Positions 7,773 through 16,465 of a stretch of 64,000 nt of DNA are shown one piece after another. The stretch is from Paraburkholderia acidipaludis NBRC 101816 (GTDB lineage Bacteria > Pseudomonadota > Gammaproteobacteria > Burkholderiales > Burkholderiaceae): the NCBI RefSeq assembly GCF_000684975.1, contig NZ_BAXZ01000016.1, positions 62,001 through 126,000 of the forward strand, read 5' to 3'. The position numbers and the translations under genes were made by a program. The stretch's first letter is position 1. Every line of letters begins with the position of its first letter. The notes beneath the pieces are model-generated. The model worked only from the letters and a program-made list of their open reading frames with translations. It searched no databases and had not been told where the DNA came from.

Positions 7773-8792
7773 ATGAACCAGAACCCGCACACCCCCCGCG
7801 CCGTTCCCTCCGCGTTGCGCGCGCTTTCGCTGGCCGCCGCGCTCCTCGCGGGACTCGGCATCGTCGCGCAGGCGGCGCATGCCGAACCCTCGCTCAAGGG
7901 CAAGCGCATCGGCGTATCGATCACCGGCACCGATCACTACTGGGACCTGATGGCGTTCCGCGGCGCACAGGACGAGATCAAGCGCCTCGGCGGCGTGCCG
8001 ATCGCGCTCGATGCCGGCCGCAAGGACCAGACGCAGATCGCGCAACTGCAGACGCTGATCGCGCAGAAGCCCGATGCGATCATCGAAATTCTCGGCAACG
8101 TCAACGTGCTGAACCCGTGGCTCGAAAAGATCCGCGCGGCGAAAATCCCGCTCTTCACGGTTGACACGGCGACGCCGTACTCGCTCAACGTGACGACCTC
8201 GAACAACTACGACCTGGGCGCCGAAATCGCGCTGCAGATGGTGTCGGACATGGGCGGCAAGGGCAACGTGCTGGTGTTCAACGGCTTCTATAGCGTGCCG
8301 GTATGCAAGATCCGCTACGACCAGATGAAGTACGTGCTGAGCGCGTTCCCCGACGTGAAGATCATCCAGCCCGAACTACGCGACGTAATTCCGAACACGG
8401 TGCAAAGTGCCTATTCGAACGTCTCCGACATGCTGACCAAGTACCCGCAGAAAGGCTCGATCAACGCGATCTGGTCGTGCTGGGACGTGCCGCAGATCGG
8501 CGCGACGCAGGCCGTGCAGGCCGCCAGGCGCAACGAGATCAAGACCTACGCGATCGACGGCAGCCCCGACGTCGTGAAGATGGTCGCCGATCCGAATTCG
8601 CCGGCGGGCGCGGTGGGTGCGCAGCGCCCGTACGAAATCGGCAAGACCTCGGCCGACAACGTCGCCGCGTATCTGTCGGGCGAACAGGTGCCGCCGTTCA
8701 CCTTCGTGCCTTCCGTGCTGGTCACGAAGAAGAACGCCGCCGAAACCTCGAAGCCGATTCTCGACGAAGCCGCGAAGGTCGGCGGCAAGTAA
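7773..8792 (+). CDS. Sugar ABC transporter periplasmic substrate-binding protein
   Basis: 339 residues with an AGGAG ribosome site before ATG 7773. Residues 1-37 are a signal peptide (ALSLAAALLAGLGIVAQAAHA, cleaved before EP). The mature part is a ribose/galactose-type periplasmic binding protein (Peripla_BP_4 fold: KRIGVSITGTDHYWDLM, AQLQTLIAQKPDAIIE, NNYDLGAEIALQM). It should capture the sugar or polyol in the periplasm and deliver it to the two permeases encoded downstream. It is encoded directly before the ATPase, the standard order. Confidence 0.93.
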   Translation: MNQNPHTPRAVPSALRALSLAAALLAGLGIVAQAAHAEPSLKGKRIGVSITGTDHYWDLMAFRGAQDEIKRLGGVPIALDAGRKDQTQIAQLQTLIAQKPDAIIEILGNVNVLNPWLEKIRAAKIPLFTVDTATPYSLNVTTSNNYDLGAEIALQMVSDMGGKGNVLVFNGFYSVPVCKIRYDQMKYVLSAFPDVKIIQPELRDVIPNTVQSAYSNVSDMLTKYPQKGSINAIWSCWDVPQIGATQAVQAARRNEIKTYAIDGSPDVVKMVADPNSPAGAVGAQRPYEIGKTSADNVAAYLSGEQVPPFTFVPSVLVTKKNAAETSKPILDEAAKVGGK

Positions 8793-8931
8793 GCACAAGT
8801 ACAGGCACAAAGACAGGCGGCAAAGCACACCGCCGCCCGGCCGCTTCGCCCGCTCGCAGAAAACCGCGAGATCGCGAAGCCAGGAAGCCACGAAAAGGCG
8901 AAGCGGCACCGGGCATTCAATGGAGTCAGTC

Positions 8932-10455
8932 ATGGGCAACGAAGCACCGCTCGTCGCCGTTTCGATGAAGGGCATCAGTAAGCGTTTCGGCGCCGTGCAG
9001 GCGCTCGCCGATGCGAATCTCGAAGTGGCTTGCGGCACGATTCACGGACTCGTCGGCCAGAACGGCGCGGGCAAGTCGACCATCATCAAGGTGCTTGCCG
9101 GCATCAACACCCCCGACAGCGGCACCATCGACATCATGGGTCAGCGCGTCGACCGGCTGACACCCGCGAGTGTGGAAGCGCTCGGCGTGCACTTCATCCA
9201 CCAGGACCGTCTGCTGGTGCCGACGGCCACCGTCGGCGAAGCGGTGTTTCTGCGCCACGAGCTGTGCTTCGGCCCGTTCGTGAGCCGACGCCGGATGGAG
9301 CGCGCCGCCGCCGCGCTGCTGAAGACCTACTTCGATCTCGAGCTGCCGCATGGCCTCCTGATCCAGGATCTGACCACCGCGCAGCAGAAGATCGTGCAGA
9401 TCACCCGCGCACTCGCGCAGCGCGCAAAGGTGCTGGTGCTCGACGAACCCACCGCCGCGCTCGTGAAGAAGGAAGTGGACAGTCTCTTCACAGTGCTGCG
9501 CCGGCTGCGCGACGAAGGTATCGCGGTGATCTTCATCTCGCACTACATGCAGGAAATCGAATCGCTGTGCGACACCGTCACGGTAATGCGCAACGGCACG
9601 GACGTCGGCGTGGTCTCGCCGAAAGCGACGCCGATGGACGACATCATCGCGATGATGATCGCGCGCGACGTGGGCGACATGTTCCCGGCACGCGATGCGG
9701 CCATCGGTGCGCCGATGCTCGAGGTGTCGAACCTGTCGCGCGAAGGCAGCTTCGCCGACATCAGCCTCGCCGTGCGCACGGGCGAGATCGTCGGGCTCAC
9801 CGGCCTGCTCGGCTCCGGCGCGAAGGAGCTCGTGCAGTGTCTGTTCGGTCTGCGCCAGGCCGATAGCGGCACGATCGCGGTGGACGGCCGCAAGGTCTCG
9901 ATCGGCTCGCCGATGCAGGCCGTGAAGAGCGGCATCGCGATGCTGCCGGAAGACCGTCGCGCGCATGGCGTCGCGCTTGGGCTGTCGGTGCGCGAGAACG
10001 TCAGTCTCGCAAGCCTCGGCCGTTACAGCCGCATCGGCTTCATGCACGACAGCAGCGAACGCTCGGCGATCGGCAATTTCATCCGCGAGCTGTCAATCAA
10101 GACGCCGGGCGGCGACACGCTCGTGCGCAACCTCTCCGGCGGCAACCAGCAGAAGGTCGCGATCGCGAAGTGGCTAAGCTGCCAGTCGAAAGTCTATGTG
10201 CTCGACGAACCGACGGTCGCGGTCGACGTGGCCGCGAAAGTCGAGATCTATACCCTCCTCAACCGCCTCGCGAGCGAAGGCGCGGCCATCCTGATGCTGT
10301 CGTCCGACCTGCTGGAACTCTCCGGGTTCTGCGACCGCGTGCTCGTCGTGTATCGCGGCGAACTGGTCGGCGAATACAGCGGCGAGCAGCTGGACAGCGA
10401 CCAGCTGCTCGCGGCCTCGTCGGGTGCCCAGCTCGCAGAAGGAGCCCTCGTATGA
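8932..10455 (+). CDS. Sugar ABC transporter ATP-binding protein (RbsA type, two ATPase domains)
   Basis: 507 residues from ATG 8932, chosen over in-frame upstream starts because GGAG sits seven bases before it and the length matches RbsA/XylG. Domain 1 has Walker A GQNGAGKST and Walker B VLVLDEPTAAL, with a degenerate signature LTTAQQKIVQI. Domain 2 has the usual altered P-loop GLLGSGAKEL, the signature LSGGNQQKVAIAKW and VYVLDEPTVAVDV. It energises uptake by the paired permeases. Its stop overlaps the first permease start as ATGA. Confidence 0.94.
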   Translation: MGNEAPLVAVSMKGISKRFGAVQALADANLEVACGTIHGLVGQNGAGKSTIIKVLAGINTPDSGTIDIMGQRVDRLTPASVEALGVHFIHQDRLLVPTATVGEAVFLRHELCFGPFVSRRRMERAAAALLKTYFDLELPHGLLIQDLTTAQQKIVQITRALAQRAKVLVLDEPTAALVKKEVDSLFTVLRRLRDEGIAVIFISHYMQEIESLCDTVTVMRNGTDVGVVSPKATPMDDIIAMMIARDVGDMFPARDAAIGAPMLEVSNLSREGSFADISLAVRTGEIVGLTGLLGSGAKELVQCLFGLRQADSGTIAVDGRKVSIGSPMQAVKSGIAMLPEDRRAHGVALGLSVRENVSLASLGRYSRIGFMHDSSERSAIGNFIRELSIKTPGGDTLVRNLSGGNQQKVAIAKWLSCQSKVYVLDEPTVAVDVAAKVEIYTLLNRLASEGAAILMLSSDLLELSGFCDRVLVVYRGELVGEYSGEQLDSDQLLAASSGAQLAEGALV

Positions 10456-11489
10456 CTGCCGTACAACGTGCCATCCTGCACGCCGCCGCACCCGATGGAA
10501 CCGCAGCCGCGCCCACGCGACGCCGCCGCAAGGTGCTGGGCGGCCTCGCGATCCGTCTCGGCGCGCTCGGCGCCTTCGTCGCGATTCTCGTGTACTTCGG
10601 TTTCGCCGCACCCGGCTTCATGTTCCCGGGCAATCTCGTCAACATCGTCGAGCAGTCCGCGATTCTCGGCGTGATGGCGTTCGGCATGTCGATGGTGATC
10701 ATCGGCGGCGGCTCGAACGTAACCGAAGGCGGCATCGATCTGTCCATCGCGGCCAACATGGGAGTGTGCGCCGCGGTCTACGCGAAGATGCTCACGCTCG
10801 GCTACAGCGACGTCGCCGCGCTGCCCGTCGTGGCGCTGGCCGGCATCGCGATCGGCGCGCTGAACGCGATCGCGGTGGTCTGGCTCGGCATCCTGCCGCT
10901 GCTCGCCACGCTCGCGGTGATGAACATCGCGGCCGGCGTCGAGCTCACCGTCACGCAGAACACGGTGATCAGCGTGAGCTCGCCGGTGATGACCTTCATC
11001 AGTTCGTCGTCGCTGTTCGGCATCTCGGCGCTCGCGTGGACGCTGATCCTCGTCTCGCTCGCGATGATCCTGCTCGTGCACTGCACCGGCTTCGGCCTGC
11101 GGCTCTATGCCGTGGGCGGCCATCCGGAAGCGGCGCGCTCCACCGGCATCGGCGTGGCGCGCTACCTGATGTTCACTTACATGTTCAGCGGCTTCTGCGC
11201 AGCCATCTCCGCGGTGCTGACGGTATCGCGCCTGAGTTCGAGCACGCCGGGTTCGGGCGACATGCTGCTCTCCGTACTCGCGGCTGCGCTGCTCGGCACC
11301 GTGTTCTCGCGCCGCTTCGTGCCGACCATCGGCGGCACGCTGCTGAGCGTGCTGTTCATCGGCTGCCTCGCGAACGGCTTCCAGCTGCTGAACGTATCGA
11401 GTTACTGGGTGAACGGCGTGCAGGGGGCGCTGATCCTGCTGGTCGTCGCGACCACGTCCTTCGCCCGCAAACCGGAGAGCGCGCAATGA
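10452..11489 (+). CDS. Sugar ABC transporter permease (RbsC type), first copy
   Basis: 345 residues from the ATG overlapping the ATPase stop. It is a BPD_transp_2 membrane protein with eight or more hydrophobic segments (FVAILVYFGFAAPGF, ILGVMAFGMSMVIIGG, LLATLAVMNIAAGVEL and others). GGIDLSIAANMG is the family loop, and YAVGGHPEAARSTGI is the cytoplasmic EAA-like coupling segment. It overlaps the second permease by ATGA. Two different permeases in one system suggest a heterodimeric channel. Confidence 0.92.
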   Translation: MTAVQRAILHAAAPDGTAAAPTRRRRKVLGGLAIRLGALGAFVAILVYFGFAAPGFMFPGNLVNIVEQSAILGVMAFGMSMVIIGGGSNVTEGGIDLSIAANMGVCAAVYAKMLTLGYSDVAALPVVALAGIAIGALNAIAVVWLGILPLLATLAVMNIAAGVELTVTQNTVISVSSPVMTFISSSSLFGISALAWTLILVSLAMILLVHCTGFGLRLYAVGGHPEAARSTGIGVARYLMFTYMFSGFCAAISAVLTVSRLSSSTPGSGDMLLSVLAAALLGTVFSRRFVPTIGGTLLSVLFIGCLANGFQLLNVSSYWVNGVQGALILLVVATTSFARKPESAQ

Positions 11490-12481
11490 GCACCACACCT
11501 GTCCAGCCGGGCCTCACGCGCCACGTCGCGCAGGTGGGCCGGCTTGCCGCGAGCTACAGCCTGATCGTGGTGTTCGTCGCGATCTGCGTGGTGTTCTCGC
11601 TCGTCACGCCGACCTTCCTCAGCCCGGCGAATCTCTTCAACGTGCTTGTCAACAACGTCGTGCTGCTCGCGATCGTCGCGCTCGGGTTGACGCTCGTGGT
11701 GTCGTCGGGCGGTATCGATCTGTCGGTGGGCGTCGCGGTCGACCTCGCCAGCATGGTGTTCGTGATGCTGCTCGGCGCGGGCTATGGCAACGTCGTCGGC
11801 ATCGCGGCCGGTCTCGGCGCCGCGATCTTCGTCGGCGTGCTGAACGCAGTGCTCATCACGCGCCTGAAGATCAGCCCATTTCTCGCCACGCTCGGCGTGC
11901 TGTTCATCGGCCAGAGCACGCAGCAGCTCGCCACCGGCGGCGGCCAGCCGATCTACCTGATCACCGGCACGCCCGCGCTGCAGTTCGACGCCATCGCCCG
12001 TTCGGCGCTCGCGCACATCCCGACGCCCGTGCTGGTGCTGATCGCCTGCGCGGCGGTCGTGTATCTCGTGCTGCATCGCTCGGTGTTCGGCCGGCAGATC
12101 GTCGCGCTCGGCGTGCAGCCCGGCGTCGCGCGCTACTCGGGCATCCGGGTCGCGCGGCAGCTGTCGTGGGTGTACGTGGCGTGCGCGCTGCTGTCGGGCA
12201 TAGCGGGCATTCTGCTGTCCGCCACCGTCAAGTCGTACGTGCCGCTCTCGGGCAACGCGTTCCTGCTCGATTCGATCGGCGCGACCTTCATCGGCACTAC
12301 GCTGAGCGCCGAGCGCCGTCCGAGCGTGCCCGGCACGCTGCTCGGCGTGTTGATGCTGGCCGCGATGAAGAACGGCCTGCTGCTCGTGGGCTGGAATTTC
12401 TACTGGCAGCAGGTCGGTATCGGCGTGCTCGTGTTCGTCGTGCTGGCGGCCAGCTTCGCGCTGCGTCGCCGCTCCCATTGA
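11486..12481 (+). CDS. Sugar ABC transporter permease (RbsC type), second copy
   Basis: 331 residues from the ATG overlapping the first permease stop. It has the same BPD_transp_2 fold: LVVSSGGIDLSVGVAVDLAS, LKISPFLATLGVLFIGQ, and VALGVQPGVARYSGIRV as the coupling loop. The end is strongly basic (ALRRRSH), a normal cytoplasmic tail. It completes the importer with the binding protein, ATPase and first permease. Confidence 0.92.
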   Translation: MSTTPVQPGLTRHVAQVGRLAASYSLIVVFVAICVVFSLVTPTFLSPANLFNVLVNNVVLLAIVALGLTLVVSSGGIDLSVGVAVDLASMVFVMLLGAGYGNVVGIAAGLGAAIFVGVLNAVLITRLKISPFLATLGVLFIGQSTQQLATGGGQPIYLITGTPALQFDAIARSALAHIPTPVLVLIACAAVVYLVLHRSVFGRQIVALGVQPGVARYSGIRVARQLSWVYVACALLSGIAGILLSATVKSYVPLSGNAFLLDSIGATFIGTTLSAERRPSVPGTLLGVLMLAAMKNGLLLVGWNFYWQQVGIGVLVFVVLAASFALRRRSH

Positions 12482-12496
12482 TTCGAGGACTATCAA

Positions 12497-13471
12497 GTGA
12501 CTACTTTCGACGTTAGTTGCATCGGCTTTCACGTGCTCGACGTGCTCGGCCGCCCCGTGACCGCGATTCCGCAAGGCGGACGCGCCGCGTACATCGAGGA
12601 AATCTGCATGACGGTGGCCGGCACCGCGGGCGCGACCTCGGTGGCGTGCGCGATGCTCGGCATCAACACGCGTTCGGTGACGACCGTGGGCGCCGACGAC
12701 ATGGGGGATTTTCTCGTCACGAAGATGCAAAGTTATGGCGTGGACTGCAAGCTCGTGCGCCGCACGCACGACGTGCAGACCTCCGCGACGATCCTGCCGG
12801 TGCGGCCGAACGGCGAGCGCCCCGCGCTGCACGTGCCTGGCAGCGCGAAGGAATTCAACGTCGCCGCGAGCGATCTCGAAGCCGCGCTCGACGCGCGCAT
12901 CGTCCACGTCGGCGGCACGGGCCTCCTGCGCTCGTTCGACGGCGAGCCGACGGTGGCACTCCTGCGCCGCGCGAAGGAACTGGGCCGCCTCACCACCTTC
13001 GACCTGATCCAGGCCACGCCGGAAACGATCGCATTCGTGGAGCCCTGTCTGCCGTATCTCGACTACTTCGTGCCGAGTATCGAAGAAGCCTCGGAGATGG
13101 CCGGCACCAGCGACGTTGCCGAAGTGGCGCGCTTCTTCCAGTCGCGCGGCGTGAAGAACTGCATCCTCACGCTCGGCGCGCACGGAGTGTACGTCGCGCC
13201 GGAAACCGGCAGCCCGTTCACGCTGCCCGCGTTCGACATCCCGGTGTCGGACACCACCGGATGCGGCGACAGCTTCACCGCCGGCATCATCGTCGGGCTG
13301 ACGAAGGGCTGGTCGCTGCACGATGCGGCGCAGTTCGCCTCCGCCGTCGCGGCGAAGGTGGCGATGGGGCTCGGCTCGCAAGGCCGTCTCAAGTCGTTCG
13401 ACGACACGCTGCACGCGATGAAAACGCTGCCGGTCCGTCAGCAGACGCTGTCGACGGCGCCTCAATTCTGA
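12497..13471 (+). CDS. PfkB-family carbohydrate kinase
   Basis: 324 residues starting at GTG 12497, with GAGGA eight bases upstream. The ribokinase/PfkB fold is clear. The N-terminal GG signature region (QGGRAAYIEEICMTVAGTAG) is followed by VGADDMGDFL and the C-terminal signature DTTGCGDSFTAGI with the catalytic Asp. The kinase phosphorylates the imported or oxidised sugar. With a class II aldolase in the operon, a 1-phosphate of a ketose is the most likely product, as for ketohexokinase-type enzymes, but the site of phosphorylation is an inference. Confidence 0.9.
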   Translation: MTTFDVSCIGFHVLDVLGRPVTAIPQGGRAAYIEEICMTVAGTAGATSVACAMLGINTRSVTTVGADDMGDFLVTKMQSYGVDCKLVRRTHDVQTSATILPVRPNGERPALHVPGSAKEFNVAASDLEAALDARIVHVGGTGLLRSFDGEPTVALLRRAKELGRLTTFDLIQATPETIAFVEPCLPYLDYFVPSIEEASEMAGTSDVAEVARFFQSRGVKNCILTLGAHGVYVAPETGSPFTLPAFDIPVSDTTGCGDSFTAGIIVGLTKGWSLHDAAQFASAVAAKVAMGLGSQGRLKSFDDTLHAMKTLPVRQQTLSTAPQF

Positions 13472-13487
13472 TCGGAAACACACTGAC

Positions 13488-14261
13488 ATGACCAACGACA
13501 CCACCCACGCCGCCGCGCGCCAGGTTGCCCTCATCACCGGTGCGAGCCGCGGCATCGGCCAGGCGCTCGCACTGGGTTTCGCGGACGCAGGCTACGACGT
13601 CATCGTGACGGACCTGCCACAGACGGAGGCGGCGCTGCGCAAGACCGCCGAGATGATCGGCCTGCGCGACCGTAAGGCCTGGCTCTACACGCTCGACGTC
13701 AGCAACCGTGCGCAGATCGACGCGACCGTGCAGCGCGCGCTGGCCGACGCGGGCCGGATCGACGTGCTGGTGAACAACGCCGGCATTCTGAAGCCCTCGC
13801 TGCTGCAGGACCTCGACGAGAAGACTTGGGATGCGCATTTCGACGTGAACGTGAAGGGCGTGCTGATGATGTGCCAGGCCATCATGCCGCACATGCGTGC
13901 GCGCAAATCCGGACGCGTGATCAACATTGCGTCGATCGCCGGACGCCAGGGGGTGCCGACACAGGGGCACTACGCGGCCACCAAGTCCGCCGTGATCACG
14001 CTTACGCGCGTGCTCGCACAGGAAGCCGGCATGGACGGCGTGACGGTCAATGCGATCTGCCCCGGCATCATCCTCACCGAGATGGGCCGCAACAACCTCG
14101 GCAGCGAGGAAGCCGTACGCCACTGGGAAACCGTGGCCGCGCTCAGGCGTCTCGGCACGCCCGAGGACATCGTCGGCCCGGCGCTCTTCTTCGCTTCGGA
14201 ACAGTCGGCATTCGTGACCGGCCAGGCGCTCAACGTCTGCGGCGGCATCTACTTTCACTGA
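13488..14261 (+). CDS. Short-chain dehydrogenase/reductase, second copy in the operon
   Basis: 257 residues. TGASRGIGQALALGF is the cofactor loop, followed by LDVSNRAQID, NNAGIL, a Ser in NIASIAGRQG and YAATKSA. The end ALNVCGGIYFH is typical of FabG-like SDRs. It lies 17 bp after the kinase. It could oxidise a second polyol or act on the same sugar at another carbon; two SDRs with different specificity are common in polyol operons. Confidence 0.87.
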   Translation: MTNDTTHAAARQVALITGASRGIGQALALGFADAGYDVIVTDLPQTEAALRKTAEMIGLRDRKAWLYTLDVSNRAQIDATVQRALADAGRIDVLVNNAGILKPSLLQDLDEKTWDAHFDVNVKGVLMMCQAIMPHMRARKSGRVINIASIAGRQGVPTQGHYAATKSAVITLTRVLAQEAGMDGVTVNAICPGIILTEMGRNNLGSEEAVRHWETVAALRRLGTPEDIVGPALFFASEQSAFVTGQALNVCGGIYFH

Positions 14262-14304
14262 CCGATACGCGACGCCTCTCGACGGCGTCGCAGAGGAGAC
14301 TACA

Positions 14305-15726
14305 ATGGATAGAACGAACCGCTTCTACATCAACGGCGAGTGGGTCGTGCCGCATGGCCGCGAGCGCTTTGCCATCGTCAATCCGGCCACCGAGGCCGTG
14401 ACCGGCGAACTCGCAATGGGCGACGCCGAGGATGCGAACGCCGCCGTCGCTGCGGCGCGCGCCGCATTCGACGGCTGGTCGGCCACGCCACGCGACGAAC
14501 GACTGCGTCTGCTGAAGGCGCTACTCGATTGCTACAACGCCGGCGCGGACGAGATAGCCGCACTGATGACGAAGGAAATGGGCGTCGCGAGCGCCTTTTC
14601 GCGCAGCGCGCAGATCGCGCTCGGCCGCGCGCATCTGGAAACCGCGATCCGCGTGCTCGGCGATTTCGAGTTCAGCGAGAAGCGCGGCAACACGCTGCTG
14701 ACGAGGGAACCGATCGGCGTCTGCGCGCTGATCACGCCATGGAACTGGCCGATGAACCAGCTTGTCGTGAAAGTCGCGCCCGCGCTCGCGGCCGGTTGCA
14801 CGATGGTGGTCAAGCCGAGCGAATTCTCGCCGTACAGCGCGCTGCGGTTCGCGCAGATGGTCCATGACGCGGGTTTTCCGCCGGGCGTCTTCAACCTCGT
14901 CAACGGTGACGGCGTGGTGGTGGGCGAAACGCTGTCGCGCCATCCCGAGGTCGACATGGTGTCGATCACCGGTTCGACGCGCGCGGGGATCGCGGTCGCG
15001 AAGTCCGCCGCGGACACCGTCAAGCGTGTGCATCAGGAACTGGGCGGCAAATCGGCCAACATCATTTTCGGCGATGCGGATTTCGATCGGGCGGTGGCGT
15101 TCGGCGTGCGCGCCAGCTACCTGAACTGCGGCCAGTCGTGCAGCGCGCCAACCCGCATGCTGGTGCCGCATTCAATGATGGAGCGCGCCGCCCGGGTCGC
15201 CGCCGATACGGCCAATGGCATTCGTGTCGGTGCGCCGGAGTCCGACAGCTCGGATCTGGGCCCGGTCGTCAACGCCAGACAGTATGCGCACATACAGGAG
15301 TTGATCGAAAGCGGCGTCGCGGAAGGCGCGAAGCTCGTCGCCGGCGGCGCCGGGCGGCCGGAAGATCTGTCGAAGGGCTATTTCGTGCGGCCCACGGTGT
15401 TCGCGAATGTCGCGAAAGACATGCGGATCGCGCGCGAGGAAATCTTCGGTCCGGTACTGTCGATCATTGGCTTCGAGGACGAGGCCGACGCGATCGCCAT
15501 CGCCAACGACAGCCCGTATGGCCTCGCGGGCTACGTGCAGACTTCCGATGAAGACAAGGCGCGGCGGGTAGCCGCGAAGCTGCGCGTCGGCAACGTCTAT
15601 ATCAACGAGGCCCCGTGGGACGCGGGTGCGCCGTTCGGCGGCTACAAGCAGTCGGGCAACGGTCGCGAGCACGCCGAGTTCGGCCTTGGCGACTATCTCG
15701 AGATCAAGGCGGTCGCGGGCTGTTGA
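14305..15726 (+). CDS. NAD(P)+-dependent aldehyde dehydrogenase
   Basis: 473 residues, with AGGAG before ATG 14305. Family motifs are present in order: ITPWNWPMNQ, VVKPSEFSPYSALR, ITGSTRAGIAVAK, the catalytic Glu in QELGGKSANI, the catalytic Cys in NCGQSCSAPTRML, EEIFGPVLSI and APFGGYKQSGNGRE. It should oxidise an aldehyde from the aldolase step, such as lactaldehyde or glycolaldehyde, to the acid. It is the last gene of the operon; downstream DNA is IS debris. Confidence 0.92.
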   Translation: MDRTNRFYINGEWVVPHGRERFAIVNPATEAVTGELAMGDAEDANAAVAAARAAFDGWSATPRDERLRLLKALLDCYNAGADEIAALMTKEMGVASAFSRSAQIALGRAHLETAIRVLGDFEFSEKRGNTLLTREPIGVCALITPWNWPMNQLVVKVAPALAAGCTMVVKPSEFSPYSALRFAQMVHDAGFPPGVFNLVNGDGVVVGETLSRHPEVDMVSITGSTRAGIAVAKSAADTVKRVHQELGGKSANIIFGDADFDRAVAFGVRASYLNCGQSCSAPTRMLVPHSMMERAARVAADTANGIRVGAPESDSSDLGPVVNARQYAHIQELIESGVAEGAKLVAGGAGRPEDLSKGYFVRPTVFANVAKDMRIAREEIFGPVLSIIGFEDEADAIAIANDSPYGLAGYVQTSDEDKARRVAAKLRVGNVYINEAPWDAGAPFGGYKQSGNGREHAEFGLGDYLEIKAVAGC

Positions 15727-15751
15727 GCGATCTCACCACTCACCCCATAGC

Positions 15752-15994
15752 ATGGAATCCAAACGGGCTGCACACCGGCGCCGCAGCACCTCCGACCTTG
15801 GCAGATGGGCAGCGACGCTCGACGAGCAGGATCGGGTACTCCTACTGGAAGCACTCGACGCACTGCTGCGCGAGCGGCGGCGCGCGATGGAACTGAGCCG
15901 CGTCGTGCTCAGCGAGCGGGCTCGCGAAGCGATCGGTTTCGAGGACTTTGGTATAGGAGAGGTGCTGCGTGCTGCCAGGGCGTTGGCGATATGA
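15752..15994 (+). CDS. Small hypothetical protein, probably cut by an IS fragment
   Basis: 80 residues from ATG 15752: a basic start (MESKRAAHRRRSTSD), then an amphipathic part (LDEQDRVLLLEALDALLRER, VVLSERAREAIGFED). The reading frame ends at the border of the OrfA remnant on the opposite strand, so the C-terminus may be foreign. It is not recognised. The amino-acid pattern looks like a real helical protein rather than noise, but that is weak evidence. Confidence 0.4.
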   Translation: MESKRAAHRRRSTSDLGRWAATLDEQDRVLLLEALDALLRERRRAMELSRVVLSERAREAIGFEDFGIGEVLRAARALAI

Positions 15995-15995
15995 G

Positions 15996-16217
15996 TTCCG
16001 CAACCAGCTTCCTGAGCCGCGCATTCTCGTCCTGGCGTTGCTTCAGTTCACGGACCTGGTTTGACTCCAGGCCCGCATACCGCTTCTTCCAGCGGTAGTA
16101 CGTCTGCTCAGAGATTCCCAGTTGCCGGATCAGGTCCGCCACCGGCATGCCCAGCTCGGCCTGCTTGAGCGCTGCCACGATCTGCTCCACCGAGTACTGT
16201 TTGCGTTTCATCGCCAA
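15996..16217 (-). pseudogene. IS3-family transposase OrfA, truncated
   Basis: The minus strand encodes MAMKRKQYSVEQIVAALKQA, then GMPVADLIRQLGISEQTYYRWKKRY, the HTH_Tnp_1 helix-turn-helix, then a leucine-zipper-like RELKQRQDENARLRKLVAEL. The match to IS3/IS407-type OrfA stops at LVAEL near 15996, where the frame runs into unrelated sequence. No OrfB follows. The left part of the element has been lost. The upstream end is probably near 16262, where TGAGTGTTAGTGTTTCGG reads like an IS terminus. Confidence 0.8.
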
Positions 16218-16465
16218 CCTCCCGCCTCATGGGGAAAATTGTTCCGAAACACTAACACTCATTTCTGTCCTGGATTCCTGCAGCAGACCATTAATTCTGA
16301 CCCACCTGGGTTTACGGACGCCATTGTGGACCTTCTCAAACGCAGAAGCCACGTGCGGAAAATCTGGCGCATACGGTTGTCCGACAAGCCCTGCCTCACA
16401 CCAGTCGACGAGCGTGCCCGCTGCGTATCGGCAACGGCGTGATCGATCATTCGCCCAACGGATCC
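16218..16465. other. Non-coding debris between IS remnant and propeller gene
   Basis: No convincing gene. It contains the presumed outer end of the IS3-type element, then about 200 bp unlike either neighbour. Short minus-strand frames (such as 16227-16490) show no recognisable domain. Confidence 0.4.

Noticed and set aside
8617..8931. N-terminal extension of the ABC ATPase from 8617
   Set aside because: It overlaps the binding-protein gene in another frame; ATG 8932 has a ribosome site and gives the family length.
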